Shown: positions 1 to 11,303 of the stretch, in pieces
How positions within the stretch are numbered: position 1 is the first letter of the stretch
How the letters are laid out: each line of letters starts with the position of its first letter
Source of the DNA: Rhinopithecus roxellana
Lineage: Eukaryota > Chordata > Mammalia > Primates > Cercopithecidae
Assembly: GCF_007565055.1 (NCBI RefSeq)
Contig: NC_044559.1
Span: forward strand, 101,330,759-101,394,758
Direction: 5' to 3'
DNA: 64,000 bases
Notes under the pieces: model-generated
Database searches by the model: none
The model's input: the letters and a program-made list of their open reading frames with translations, nothing else
Told to the model about the DNA's origin: nothing
Made by a program: the position numbers and the translations under genes

Positions 1-793
1 ACAGTGAAGTCCTGATGCCCGACTGAGCCCCAAGGGAGCACTTTTTTCACAAAAGCTGTTTCTGTCCCTCGCTGGCCCCTCTGTTCTCTTCCTGCACTGC
101 TTCCCACTCCATCTGGGGCTACTGTCCACAAACCCCACTTTTCCCAGTTATAGATTTCATCCCTTTCTCCTGTGGAATTATGGTGCTGACAAATACCAGG
201 TATATTGCAGAGCCAGAAACCAACACAAAATTACAAGGCTTACCAATCATTGTTGTTTTGATGAGATGATATCAGGAAACTTTTAAAAATGAAAGAAAAC
301 CCTTAAAACTTATGAAACTAAAACTTCCAGGTAAACAGTGACACTGAAAACTCAAGGATAGAAAAAAAAAGAAGGTGCTTGTTTTAATAATGTGGCTCTT
401 TTGCTGGTGAGACATGGCGATCAACCTTAAATGACAATCCTAGGGGGATTAGAAAAAGGGCCCTCCAGGTGATACAAGGGGAAAAGATCAGGTTTTGTTA
501 GAAGTAGAAAGCATCCACCAGAACAGAATAATGATTAGAGATAATTACAGCCAATTACAAAGGTACCAGAGTACTGGTGTCTACCCAGCAAGTTACAGTA
601 CAGTTGAACCTCATTTTTAATCAGTTCGAATGTGCCACTTTTATTTCTTGGCTGATGAATTTTACAGACAATCTCAGGTGTATTTACAGAGCATTTTGGT
701 TCAACCAAGGTCAAAGAAAGTAAGAGACACATTCTCCTTAGAGCCTCATTCTCTCTCAGATGCTTGAGTAAGTGGCTTAAGAGAAGTAACCTG
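1..793. other. Non-repeat AT-moderate DNA, nothing recognised
   Basis: No coding frame, RNA gene or known repeat is recognisable. A short A-rich run occurs near 360-372. The minus-strand open frame at 535-804 crosses into the neighbouring Alu and is not protein-like. Confidence 0.5.
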
Positions 794-1090
794 GGACCGG
801 GCACAGTGGTTCATGCCTGTAATCCCAGGAATTTGGGAGGCCGAGGTGGGCGAATCACTTGGGGCCAGGAGTTCGAGATCAGCCTGACCAACATGGTGAA
901 ACCCCATCTCTACTAAAAATACAAAAATTAGCCTGGCATGGTGGCGTGCACCTGTAGTCCCAGCTACCAGGGAGGCTGAGGCACAAGAATCGCTTGAACC
1001 CAGAAGGCAGAGGTTGCAGTAAGCTGACATCACCACTGCATTCCAGCCTGGGTGACAGAGCAACACTCTGTACCAAAAAAAATAAAAACA
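794..1090 (+). mobile_element. AluS, full length
   Basis: Both arms are present: the 5' arm from the GGGCACAGTGG start, the AACATGGTGAAACCCC S-type diagnostic text, the central A-rich linker, the right arm (TCCAGCCTGGGTGACAGAG) and an A-rich tail ending near 1090. Confidence 0.93.
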
Positions 1091-1164
1091 AGAAGCAAGC
1101 AAGGTGGAGCACAAAGGGGAGTCCTAGAATTCAGGGCTTGGTCCTGCCTCCTTTGAGGCAGGTA

Positions 1165-1310
1165 CACATGAACACATTGACTTCTTTGAACTTCAGTTCT
1201 TTCATCTGTAGAATGAAGATAATGTCCTGTTCCACTTGCCACATACTCTGTCATCAACTTCAAACAACTTGAAATATAAAAGGACTTTGCAAATTACAAA
1301 ATATAGGAGT
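1165..1310 (+). mobile_element. MIR fragment (3' half)
   Basis: The text CTTCAGTTCTTTCATCTGTAG followed by GAATGAAGATAATG matches the MIR core after the tRNA-like head, with heavy divergence. Boundaries are approximate. Confidence 0.5.
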
Positions 1311-1514
1311 GGTTTTTTTGATTACTATTGTGAGTGAAGGAGGAATCGTCATTCAAGTCAACTGCTAAGCTATTGAACGGCTGCTTCAGTCACTTGAACA
1401 GATGACGTGTAAGGGTTAATAAGCACATGTCTTGGTCACTGCTTAGGTCTGGTGAGTCAGAGCCCCAAGCACGAGGGCTAGATCATGGGCTTCATGGGAC
1501 CAGCTCATCTGACC

Positions 1515-1700
1515 TGGACAGCAGGAGCTTCCAAGCTAAAGAAATCTGGGATTGCATCCCATCTCTGCCCGTTTCTCACTAGGCAAGTCCCTTATCGGTT
1601 TCTCCATGCCTGAAACTGAGAAAATAATACTACCTGGCAGAGCTGTTGTGAGGCTCAGAGATAACACACATAATCTCTGGTGCATAGTAGGTTTTTCCAC
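1515..1700 (+). mobile_element. MIR fragment
   Basis: The order 'aagtcccttat...ctccatgcctgaaactgagaaaataatactacctggc...gttgtgaggctcagagataa' (spaced matches) follows the MIR consensus, ending at a 'tgcatagtaggt' motif typical of its 3' end. Confidence 0.75.
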
Positions 1701-3390
1701 AAATAGGAACAAGTGTGACTAAGGGAAAGGCTGATAGCTCTGACCCTTACCAGCTATTCTGCAAATGCACAAGGAGATGGCTTATGTGGACAATCTGCTC
1801 AGATTCATTCCTACTTCTTGGAAAAAAAACCCAAAGACATGGCTTATAGGTGATGAAATTTGCATCTACAAATGATAACACATTATAAACCTACTACTTT
1901 CAGTTACTTTCCTTATTATAATATAGTTCCTGAGACACCAGAAAGGAAGCTCTGATCATTTGACCTGAACTGGTCATAACACTACTCCTTAATCTTATTA
2001 TTCCTGTGCTCAAAACTGCCAACCCTCCCCATCCCCCAACCCTGCCTCTCTGTCTACTGTAGTAAATCTTTTCCAAAATTCTACCTCACTTTGCCCCTTC
2101 ATTAACCCAACATTCAAGCCAAACGGGACATCCCATTATTTACCAAAATCACCCTCTTCCTGGAAAGCCTGACACTGACTTAAACCAGGCATCCTGGAAA
2201 TAAGACACTGAAATGCTGAGATTTGTGTGTAGGAGGCTTATGAGGAAACCTCCAAGGAACACCTGTGAGGGGCAAGGCCAGAGAGACTGGGCAAAGGGAG
2301 ATGCTCAACCATGATGTGTCCACAGCTAAGGACTCAGCCCACACCACAAAAAGTTCTAGAGCTGAGACGACCCCTCAGAGTTGCTGTAAATTGTGTCAAG
2401 GAGCTGTGACCTCTACCTATTGACCAGTCTCTGGAGATGGGCTGCCCCCAGGGAGGGGACATAACCTTTGGATAAGGGCAGTGCTCAGAGAGGAAGTCAG
2501 CTGAGATCCATCAACAGCCAGACCTCCCTTCAGCTGGGGAATGTGTGTCTCCTCCTGAGGGGGCATCTGGGCCATTCCCCCACCACACTCACTATTCCAC
2601 TGGCCAGCTCACAAGGCCCATCATTGCCCCTGCCTCTCTGTGAAGCCCTTTGACCCTGTATTCTCTCCCTGTTCATATGTGAGATATGACCAACACACTT
2701 GCAAGACACTGTATCTCTTGCTGTCACCACTGAGTTCAGAGGTCACAAAGCTCAAAGCCTATATTTAGTGCCACTTCTCAAAATTCTAGTGAACACAGAG
2801 AATGAGAAAGTTATACCCCTCAAAAATATGCTGTGATGTGTAGTATTCTCCTAGTAAAAATTTCCAAGCTCTCAGCATATTTAAGTATACTGAATACCTC
2901 CTAGGCTGGTTCCTCATTTTGTTTATAGGAAAGAATATTTCGTTGGTAATGGTACAACTCTATTCTTACACAATATCCATTGGGGTTTTCATTTCCTTTA
3001 TTTGCTGAATAATTTTTCTTTATGAAGTATTCTGTTGAAAATGTAACAAGAAGTTCTACATACTGAAAGGAAAATTCAGACTAGATGAGCAGTCAAATTA
3101 ATAAGAAATCTTCCAAATTACAGAAAAGTATGAACCATAAAGAAAATATCGTTGTAAAGCAAACCTAGTATTCAGCATAAATACACCTATCCAGCTCCCT
3201 TACAAACTGAAGAAATGAAGATTAGTGTCATAATTTCACATATTGAAATGATTTATTGGATCAAAAACACAAAAATTGGTGCTTTGAAATAAACAGATTA
3301 CATAAATTTTAAAAGATTAAGTGAATGAATGAAGCCATACACTTTTACCAAGGATGAGAGATTACTAGTATACAAAAGATATACATAATA
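1701..3390. other. Unclassified sequence
   Basis: 2190-2750 is a block of higher GC without CpG enrichment that could be an old LTR or DNA-transposon relic, but I cannot match it to a family. 2760-3390 is AT-rich. No protein-like frame was found; the short open frames at 2468-2730 overlap on both strands and look random. Confidence 0.4.
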
Positions 3391-3399
3391 CTTATATAT

Positions 3400-3545
3400 G
3401 CACATTTATAAAAATATATACATTAAATCATATCATTTTATATATGTTATATATGCTTATATTATTTTATATGCATTTATATATAAAATGTGTATGTACA
3501 CATGTGTGCATTAGGCGAGTATACACACATATACACGTAACCCTA
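3400..3545. repeat. AT-rich tract with TATATG/TACACA runs
   Basis: The stretch is almost entirely A/T with alternating TATA, ATATAT and then ACACATATACACG runs. It is low-complexity DNA, not a regular microsatellite. Confidence 0.75.
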
Positions 3546-3599
3546 ACAAATTATATGTGGCTGCTGTCATTTGGGAAACTGTACCACTTCACTCTTACA

Positions 3600-4520
3600 G
3601 ACTATTGCAAAGTGAAGGCCTGAAGTATCTCCAGCTCTAGTTCAACAATACAGCTGTCTACACATGGTCCCTCCAACGCTTCCAATCTGCAATGCAAGAT
3701 CCTACACAGTACCACCCTTAGATCCAGGCCTATGGCCTACCCTGCACACCTCAGGGTACCTGCAGTTTGGATGTCTTGTGCAAATTTTTCCAAGTCTTCC
3801 TCAGGTTCCTGGGATCTTCCAAGGCCAGAAATGCCATCAGGGTCAGGCAACCCATCCCACACTGGGACTTGCACGAGCCCTGGCCCCCATTTCTCCTTTT
3901 CAGGATACTCTCCAACCCTCTGCCTCAGTGTGGGGTTGACCAGATACCCCAAGGAACCTCTCTGTGGTTATCCAGGCCTGTGGTTAGGCCCTGTTCTAGG
4001 AGAGTGGCCTGGTAAACAGGTCACCCCTACTGACAAACATGGTGTTCATTTTGCAGGATCTCATAATATTGTGCCAGAATGGCAATGACATGCTGATTTG
4101 GGGTGATTCACTCATGTTGGACATAGGATTTTTCAGGGTTCTGCATTCACTCCCCATCCTGGACTTGAGCCTGGCTTTTGTGAACCTCTCAGTGTTTCCA
4201 CGGTGGTGCTGCCTCTGGTCTACAGAACCCCAGGCTGGTAGGGCAATAGCAGGTGTCCTTCATCCTGTGCCACTCCCACCCTAACTGCTGGCTCCACCCT
4301 TACAGGTTCCTTGCCACATGCCAGATTGTCAGGGGTGGCCTCACCCATCTCTGAGTTTTCTGGAGACTTTTGCTCCACAATGCAAGTGGCCATGGATCTT
4401 TACAATAGACGTTCCCTCATCTTATCAATGTGGACCTTGCATTTTCCCAGGTTGGTCTTCTTGTGGGAATGACACTATTCTTCTCACTAGGCCTATGGAA
4501 GGAGAACCCTAGGAATGTGA
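3600..4520. other. Unresolved GC-richer block, possible old LTR or L1M 5' region
   Basis: This 900-bp block differs in composition from its AT-rich neighbours and has several overlapping open frames on both strands (up to 118 codons at 3732-4088), none protein-like. Composition and run of C-rich pyrimidine words suggest a decayed retroelement 5' region. Family not determined. Confidence 0.3.
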
Positions 4521-5205
4521 TGAGTATAGCCCAAAGCATTCAAGAAATTACACACTTGAAAGGCATGTTATTCTACATTTATACTAAAAAGATGCAAATA
4601 ATAAATTTAACATGACCAAAAAGTGAGTTATTGTTCCCATTTTTTTACATACTCTCAGTAAGGCTTACATTTGTGATAATCAGCTAAGAAGCACAGTAAC
4701 AATCCCAGAGAGAGTCACTGGAGGCCAATATTTACAGTGTGCACAAGGGAGGATGAGGTGCCATAAGTAATGATATGACCAGCATTACATAAATGGTTAT
4801 TAGGAATGTGAAGAGGCAAGAAAGTCTATCCATATTGCTCCCATAAAAACAGGCTCCAAAGAGTTGTATGAGTATTAAAATACTCTCACAGGCTCTGTGA
4901 GTATTTTAATAACATATTTCTCACCTTTTTCCCATGGTGGGAGATTTGAAGTTAGCCAGAAATGGTGTATTTGACAAAAAAGAACACAGAGAAATGGTTC
5001 CTGAACCTGAACAGGAAGCAGTGGTGCCTGGACACTGTGAAGAATCTTTACATGCACTGACAATAAATAAAATGGACAATAAATAAATATGTAAGTATCA
5101 CTTCTTTATCCATTATCCTAAATCTTCATTAATAAATGACTATACCTCACATGGGTCCATGAATTTTATGTGCTTTAATCCAATAGTTTATATAGAAAGG
5201 GGTCC
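4521..5205. other. AT-rich unique DNA with one strong hairpin
   Basis: Apart from the inverted repeat at 4873-4911, nothing is recognised. No repeat family or coding frame is evident. Confidence 0.4.
4873..4911. repeat. Near-perfect inverted repeat (hairpin of 10 + 7 bp, 3-nt loop)
   Basis: TATTAAAATA (4873-4882), a two-base CT bulge, CTCACAG (4885-4891), loop GCT, CTGTGAG (4895-4901) and TATTTTAATA (4902-4911) form a 17-bp stem. It does not coincide with a transposon that I recognise. Confidence 0.8.
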
Positions 5206-5208
5206 TGC

Positions 5209-5249
5209 AAAAAAAAGAAAAAAAAAGAAAAAAAGAAAAAGAAAAAAAT
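5209..5249. repeat. A-rich low-complexity tract
   Basis: Runs of A interrupted by single G residues (AAAAAG units). On the minus strand this is a pyrimidine tract. Confidence 0.85.
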
Positions 5250-5596
5250 CCAGAAATTTCCAGGGCCCTGTAAGCCTAGAGGTGGCCCTGATCCCATATG
5301 AGTTAGAAAAATCATCCTGAGATCCAGAGATACCAAATGAACAATGACTTTCACAAGTCCTTTCTGAGTGCAGCAAATTCTCTCAACATTTGCCAGGCTG
5401 CGACGAATATCATTATTGGATTTACTCGACGGTACTTTGTAGTAATCCAATGGAACATCTTCCAGTGGAATTTTTTGGAAATACATTGACTTATTAAAAT
5501 CAAAGTAGATCTTAAGAGGCCAATAAAACCACTTCCCTTGCCCTATGTAACTGATATTTCCCCATATTCTCCATTGATACCTCTTGTTTGTGATCC
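5250..5596 (-). other. Open segment resembling a coding exon or gene relic, minus strand
   Basis: On the minus strand an acceptor-like TTTTTCACTTTAG is followed by about 115 codons with no stop. The predicted residues are mixed and protein-like: an aromatic segment (KWFYWPLKIYFDF) followed by a hydrophilic one (VPSSKSNNDIRRSLANVER). The frame then runs into a T-rich tract (A-rich on the plus strand, about 5209-5247) that codes only for Phe runs, so the coherent part ends near 5250. I do not recognise the family. Open frames of this length are expected a few times by chance in 64 kb, so support is weak. Confidence 0.18.
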
Positions 5597-5599
5597 ACT

Positions 5600-8362
5600 A
5601 AAGTGAAAAATTCTACAATTGTTTTAAATGTCAAATGGAGGTAATTTATATTTACAGATAATCTAGTATAGCACTAATCCAAGACGCTTACTAGAGCTGG
5701 CCCAGCTGCTTCACCCAGCTGTCTCTCTCTCACCTTAAAGTAGTCAAAAACCCACACAGACGAATGAAAATGTTTCCTGGTTTTCATAACCTCCTGAGAA
5801 GGAGACTGCATTGTTCTCAATCACCCACTTCAATGTTTAGCAATGTTTACACTGCTTCTATAGGAGGCACTCATTCTTCATCTGATGAACATATCTCTGG
5901 ATTCATGGTCCATGTATCTGGGTCCCTAACCACCCAATGACCACCCCCCACCCCCGTTTATCCAGGAAAAAAAGAAGACTTTTGAGAGATGACTAACTTT
6001 TCCATGAAGACTTGCCTTACATCTTTCTGAGTTTACCTGACACTCTTATATATGGACTCAAATTACTTATTTCTTAAAATTTTAAAAAATTCATTCCCAG
6101 AGATATTGGTAATCTTTTCCCTAGAAGAATATTTAAGCTCCTTTGATTAACTCTGTGTGGTAAGCTATAAACATCAGTCCATTTTCTTTCTAGTTTTATT
6201 TGTTTTGGTTTTTACACTTCTTCCATTTTCTTTTTTTCCTGTTTGAAATCAGGTACTCCTGATTTAAACTCATGTGAAAGAAATATATTATTCAGCCTCT
6301 TCTTTGGCAGGGGTTTGCTGGACAGCTTTTCTCAATCCCTAAAAAGTAGAAAGGTCAATTTCTATCACGCCAGCTTGTAAGTGAGACCCTACTGTGTAAT
6401 ACACCCCCGTTGAGCTCTTCTTCCCACCCTCTAAAATTGCAAAAGAACATATTTCCCCTTAGATCTCCTCTAGCAAATGCCTGATTGCTTTAGAGGCTTT
6501 GGGGCACATTTGACATCGAGATATGAGAAGTGAAAGCTCAAATGCAGTGATTCACATTTGTAGCAGTTATGAATTTTACATGTTAAAACAAAATGGAGCT
6601 CTCTTTAATTCAGTGTAAATGAGCTTAAATTAGTTCGCAAACTCATAGTGGAAAACCTAAGCTCGACAATCAAGGTAAACTTAGTCACTTCTGGTTTATG
6701 CCAGTCTCCTTGGGAGGGCATCACCAATCATTTCAGAAGGCTCCCCTCTCTTTCTTTTTTCCTTATCCCCATGGGGAGATACAAGCTGCAGGAGGAGGTA
6801 TTTGAAACTTGCTGGCATCAGGCAATAGGTATCAGGCCGAGGTCATCAGTAAGTGTGATACTCAAAAGATGTAACAAGCAGTTGGAATAGACATTGACTG
6901 ATATACGATAGGGTCTTCCTGATGAGTGTCAGCTGATGGCAGCCCTGCCTCCATCCACAGTGGTTTCCAAAGGAGCATGTTCTTTGATCCTTGGGACCCT
7001 CACCAGGGCATCCAAGGCTGAACCATCTACTTCCTGCTCTGTTCTCAGGTTGCCGGTTTCGAAGATCACGCAGTTGATTCCAGAAGCTTATAAGCCATTT
7101 GACATCTAAATAAGAGAAAGGAGAACTAGAATGCCACATGATTAACACTTATAGCAGTTATGGATTTTATGTGCTAAAAAGTGATAAGCCCAAAAGGCCA
7201 CTCAAATACTCATCTCGGGGAAATGGGAAATATTCGGCTCTCTGGCATCTCCTGGGACTGCAGGCCTGTTAGGTACTACTTCAGGCTTTCTCTGCCTAGA
7301 TCTTCTTGTTGTTGCTGCAGAGTCATGCTAGAATGGGAGACTTATCTACAATAATTGCTTCCTTTTTCTAGAGCTTCATCAGCAAGCAAGATACAAGGCA
7401 GCAAATGCATTCTATCCTATGTTATCATTAGGTTCCCCAAAGGCTTGGCAGGAGGTGGACGGGCACAAAGCACTTTCTTTGGTTCCTCATCAGCCTCTGT
7501 CCTCAATTTCTTCTCCTGGCTGCCTGCTGCTTAAACCCGATCTCCGCATAGGCAGGAGAATACTCATGAGCCATTCCTTCCCAATCAGTGGTTTCCGTGT
7601 GCCAAAAATTCCAGGGTCTTAAGTTTTGGAGTTCAGGCTCTTGCATTAAAAGTCTCAGCTTTCAAGAGTATTGTCTCTTTTAAGGCATTAAAAAATAAAT
7701 TCAGAAACTCAATTGACTTTCTTATGAGTAATTTCAGCTTTCTCCTGAAAAAATAAATTCCACTGGCATAATGGGTAGAGGGTTGTAAAGAAGTAAGAAC
7801 ATTGTGAAAAATAAAACAGTTACACAAAAAATCTCATTACCTCTAAACTGTATCGGTTGCACACATTTGGGGAGAGTTTCTTTCAATATCTAAGACAGAG
7901 ATCAGAGGCCCATAAAATAATTTATATTGATGAAAATCAATCAATCCTTTTTGGCTGTTGTAATTAAAATGTACATATCAATAGTTAATAAATAAGACAT
8001 GATGAAGATATTTAAAATATAAAATTCCTTCATTTTAAAAATTCTACTCCATTTAATATACCACTTGCTATATGACCTCAACTCAAAAGAAATTCAAGAT
8101 AGCACAATTACCCTTTCCTTTTCTTCTGAAGAAAATATTTCAAAAGACCACACTTCCCACATATATGGCATCCTATTGTAAAGGCCTCCCATCTGTAGAA
8201 GGAAGGAGGTGACTTTAAGGACGGTTAAGATTTTCACACTGAATTTTAACAGCAAATGGCATTAGTCACCCCGCTAGGGATACTGACAATTTGCTTCCTT
8301 GTTATTTTACACAGTTTAAAAGGAATGCCTCCCATCTTGTTTTTTCCCCCCAAATCCAAAGA
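5600..8362. other. Unclassified sequence with two diverged copies of a ~65-bp word
   Basis: No coding frame or named repeat is secure. Segments 6525-6590 and 7110-7177 share a spaced core including TAGCAGTTATG and flanking matches, suggesting a decayed duplication or two copies of an old repeat. The rest is unremarkable AT-rich DNA. Confidence 0.4.

Positions 8363-8363
<1 letters not shown>

Positions 8364-8409
<46 letters not shown>
8364..8409. repeat. (CA)23 microsatellite
   Basis: An uninterrupted CA dinucleotide run of about 46 bp, long enough to be polymorphic. Confidence 0.97.
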
Positions 8410-8412
<3 letters not shown>

Positions 8413-8605
8413 TGAATATTCCTTATCCAAAATACTTGGGACCAGAATTGTTTTGGATTTCAGATTTGTTTTTTGTTGAGCATTCCTAATTTAAAAAAAA
8501 AAAAAACCAAAATCTGAAATGGCTCAATAAGAATTTCCTTTGATCATCATGTCAGCACTCAAAGTTTCAGATTTGGGAGCATTTCAAGTTTTGAGTTTTG
8601 AGATA
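8410..8605. mobile_element. Palindromic interspersed repeat (family not fixed)
   Basis: The recurrent human repeat text 'ccttatccaaaatacttggg' and words such as GGATTTCAGATTT, AAATCTGAAAT and TTTCAGATTTGGGAGC occur in alternating orientation, giving internal inverted repeats as in a MITE-like DNA element. I recognise it as a dispersed family but cannot name it safely. Confidence 0.55.
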
Positions 8606-8822
8606 GATATATATTATATTATTATTTATTATATATTATTTAATATATACATTTTAATCATATATAAGTTATAAAAATATATTTATACATTTGTATCTTT
8701 AATAAGATAAAAATTTATATATAATCTATGTTATATATGATCTATTTTATATAAAATTCCTATACACAAGATATAAAAATATACATGAGTACGTATATTA
8801 TTTATTTTATATATATATATAT
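8602..8822. repeat. TA-rich low-complexity tract
   Basis: A 220-bp stretch of TATATT/ATATAT words with almost no G or C, directly before an AluS. Confidence 0.85.
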
Positions 8823-8856
8823 TCAGTTTCTGAGGGAAGATGAAAAATGATGCTTC

Positions 8857-9146
8857 GGCCAGGTGTGGTGGTTCACGCCTATAATCCCAGCACTTTGGGA
8901 GACCAAGGCAGTTGGATGGGCTAAGGTCAGGAGTTCAAGAGCAGCCTGGCCAACATGGTGAAACTCCATCTCCACTAAAAATACAAAAATTAGCCGGGTG
9001 TGGTGGCACACGCCTGTAGTCCCAGCTACTCAGAAGGCTGAGGCAGGAGAATCACTTGAATCTGCAAGGAGGAGGTTGCAGTGAGCCGAGGTCGCTCCAC
9101 CACACTCCAGCCTAGGCAACAGAGCGAGACTCCATCTTAAAAAAGA
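8857..9146 (+). mobile_element. AluS, full length
   Basis: Begins GGCCAGGTGTGGTGG, has both arms with S-type AACATGGTGAAACTCC, and ends at a short A tail near 9146. Confidence 0.95.
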
Positions 9147-9256
9147 ACACAATGATGTATAGTCTCCTGGTAACAAAGGCATCAGCATCTCTATCAGTCT
9201 TGTAGCCAGGTATATGCAACAGATCATCCCGGAAGTAAGAGTAACTGGACCCAAGA

Positions 9257-9281
9257 TGAGGAGGAGGAGGAGGAGGAGGAA
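9257..9281. repeat. (GGA)n trinucleotide repeat
   Basis: About eight uninterrupted GAG/GGA units lie between an AluS and a MIR. Confidence 0.9.
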
Positions 9282-9317
9282 GGGCAGGCACTTATATTTG
9301 CACAGCATCTCAGAGTA

Positions 9318-9535
9318 TAATAAACTCTTCCTTTGATCTCATTTGACCTTGAAAACAACCTATGCAGTAAGTGAGGCAGACATTATTATCACCCTTATCT
9401 GATAGTTAATGAAACTGATGCTCAGAAAGATTGTGTCCCATGCAAGGTTCCACAGCTAATAAGTGAAAAGGTAGGACACCTACAAATCCAGATACTCTGA
9501 TTTCAAATTCCACACTCTTTTCGTCAAAGCACAAT
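9318..9535 (-). mobile_element. MIR
   Basis: Reverse-orientation MIR text is followed over most of its length: AACAACCTATGCAGTAAGTG, then CATTATTATCACCCTTATC, GAAACTGATGCTCAGAAAG and CCACAGCTAATAAGTG. Confidence 0.85.
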
Positions 9536-9539
9536 AGCA

Positions 9540-10185
9540 TCTCCCATTAAATGAACCTACATTTGGGAGCTGTAACAATTCCCCTGTGAGACTCTTTCAA
9601 TCTACCAAAAATTTGTCCTTTTTTACATATCTATTGAAGGCTATGGGAGAGACTGCTACTACTCACTTATATGCATATTTCTCTTCTTCTAGGAATTTCT
9701 AGAAATTTCTCTGCCTTCCTAGGTAAGACAATATGACTGAGTTATGCACAATGAATTGTGGGAAGAAATGAGGCATACCACTTTCACGCCTTGTTTCCAA
9801 GATCACCATCAGCCATGAGCTTTCTGTAATCCCATCTTTCTCTAATCCAGGTACAGAGAAGCCAGTGAAGAACACTAGATGGAAAGAATAAGGGTCCCTG
9901 AGTAACTGTATGGAGTAGCAGTAGTCTGTGACAAGAGTGAAAAATAAAACTTGAATGTGAAAGCCTCCAATATGTAGGGGCTCTTTGCTACAACACTAGT
10001 AATTTATCCTAACCGATAACAAAGAGCAAACAAAAGATCATATTTTAGCATGCAAGATGCAGTGACACTGATATTTTAAATGATAAAGACAGGATGGAGG
10101 ACATTGTCTTCAGCTTTTAGTGTTCTCTTACATTTGACATGAAAAATCTTAATGACTGACTGGTTCAGGAGAGGTCCAAGATGGT
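9540..10185. other. Unique DNA, nothing recognised
   Basis: No repeat, coding frame or strong motif cluster is apparent. Confidence 0.4.
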
Positions 10186-10186
10186 G

Positions 10187-10193
10187 AGTCTCT

Positions 10194-10251
<58 letters not shown>

Positions 10252-10279
10252 CTCTCTCTCTCTCACACACACACACACA
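10187..10279. repeat. Compound (CT)n-(CA)n microsatellite
   Basis: A long TC run with one TTGC interruption passes directly into about eight CA units. The pyrimidine run is about 75 bp and is likely polymorphic. Confidence 0.95.
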
Positions 10280-10959
10280 GACATTTTGCTTTGCTTTGTA
10301 TTACATCAAATTGTTCTTGGATAAGGTGGATTCAGGCTTTGAAAGGACAAAAGCATAATTTCGGGAGTCTTCTTGAAGAACACAAAATTACAAATAGAAT
10401 TAGGCACAAAAGTAACCACTTATTAAAAATTACAAAATAAATCACAACAAATTGCAAATGTTAAATACCATAAATGTAACAAAATCCAAAAAGAGAACTT
10501 ACTACTTTTTATCAATAAACTGACTGACATAGGTATATAATATTTATTTTTACTTTTTTGGCTGTATACTCTTTTATCACCCCTTTCTATGACAATGATT
10601 TTATAATTCTGTAATAGAGAGCACAAAGATAAATACCTTTCTTCCAACATATTTCATCAATAGTGTTCTCATTATTGATGGTAATGTCATGTGTACTTTT
10701 AGCATTATTGCCAATTTTGGGAAAATCTCAGTCAAGTTTCTACCACATAAGAGCTGTAATATTTGGAAACATTGTGCACAGACTAGCTTTCAACTCTGTA
10801 TATTTTAATCCTTGTTTCTCCTCTTCAATTTATGTACTTCCAGTGCTGGAGACCTTCAGATACACCAGTATTAAGACAGAACCTCTACCCTAAATCCTTC
10901 TGTTATGAAGCCAAGTGAGTTGGCACATTGGAAAATAGAAATGTTCCTGGAAGACATAA
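10280..10959. other. AT-rich unique DNA
   Basis: No named repeat or protein-like frame was seen up to the MST-type LTR. Confidence 0.4.
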
Positions 10960-11303
10960 TGACATGGTTTGGCTCTGTGCCCCCACCCAAATCTCATCTC
11001 AAATTATAATCCTTATAATCCATGTGTGTCAAGGGCAGGATCTGGTGGGAGGTGATTGGATTATGGGGGTGGTTTCTCCCATGCTATATTCATGATAGTG
11101 AGTGAGTTCTCATGAGATCTGATGATTTTATTAGGGGCTCTTCCCTCTTCACTCATTTGCTCTCTCTCGCCTGCCACCATGACTGTAAGTTTCCTGAGGC
11201 CTCCCCAACCATGAGGAACTGTGAGTCAATGAAATCTCTTTCCCTTATACATTACCCAGTCTCAGGTAGTTCTTTATGGGAGTGTGAGAATGGACTAATA
11301 CAC
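10960..11303 (+). mobile_element. Solo LTR of an ERVL-MaLR element, MST type
   Basis: Starts TGACATGGTTTGGCT and follows the MST/THE consensus: CATGAGATCTGATG, TTTCCTGAGGCCTCCCC, ACTGTGAGTCAATGAA and the end GAATGGACTAATACA. It is about 344 bp with no internal region next to it. MaLR LTRs can carry old retroviral promoters, but nothing shows activity here. Confidence 0.9.

Noticed and set aside
746..1263. Frames of 77-122 codons with text such as HHARLIFVFLVEMGFHHVGQ
   Set aside because: This is the well known translation of an antisense Alu and not a gene. The same applies at 8823-9011, 22543-22752, 24959-25369, 33421-33684, 42550-42864, 48724-49242, 51215-51556, 59508-59883 and 60018-60404.
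8256..8489. Frames containing HTHTHTHT runs
   Set aside because: Translation of the (CA)n microsatellite; the same holds at 24959-25369.
10076..10276. Arg-Glu repeat peptide frame on the minus strand
   Set aside because: It is only the translation of the CT/CA microsatellite.
10187..10279. Possible CRISPR-like regular repeat
   Set aside because: Dinucleotide microsatellite in a primate genome; no spacers. No CRISPR array exists anywhere in the window.
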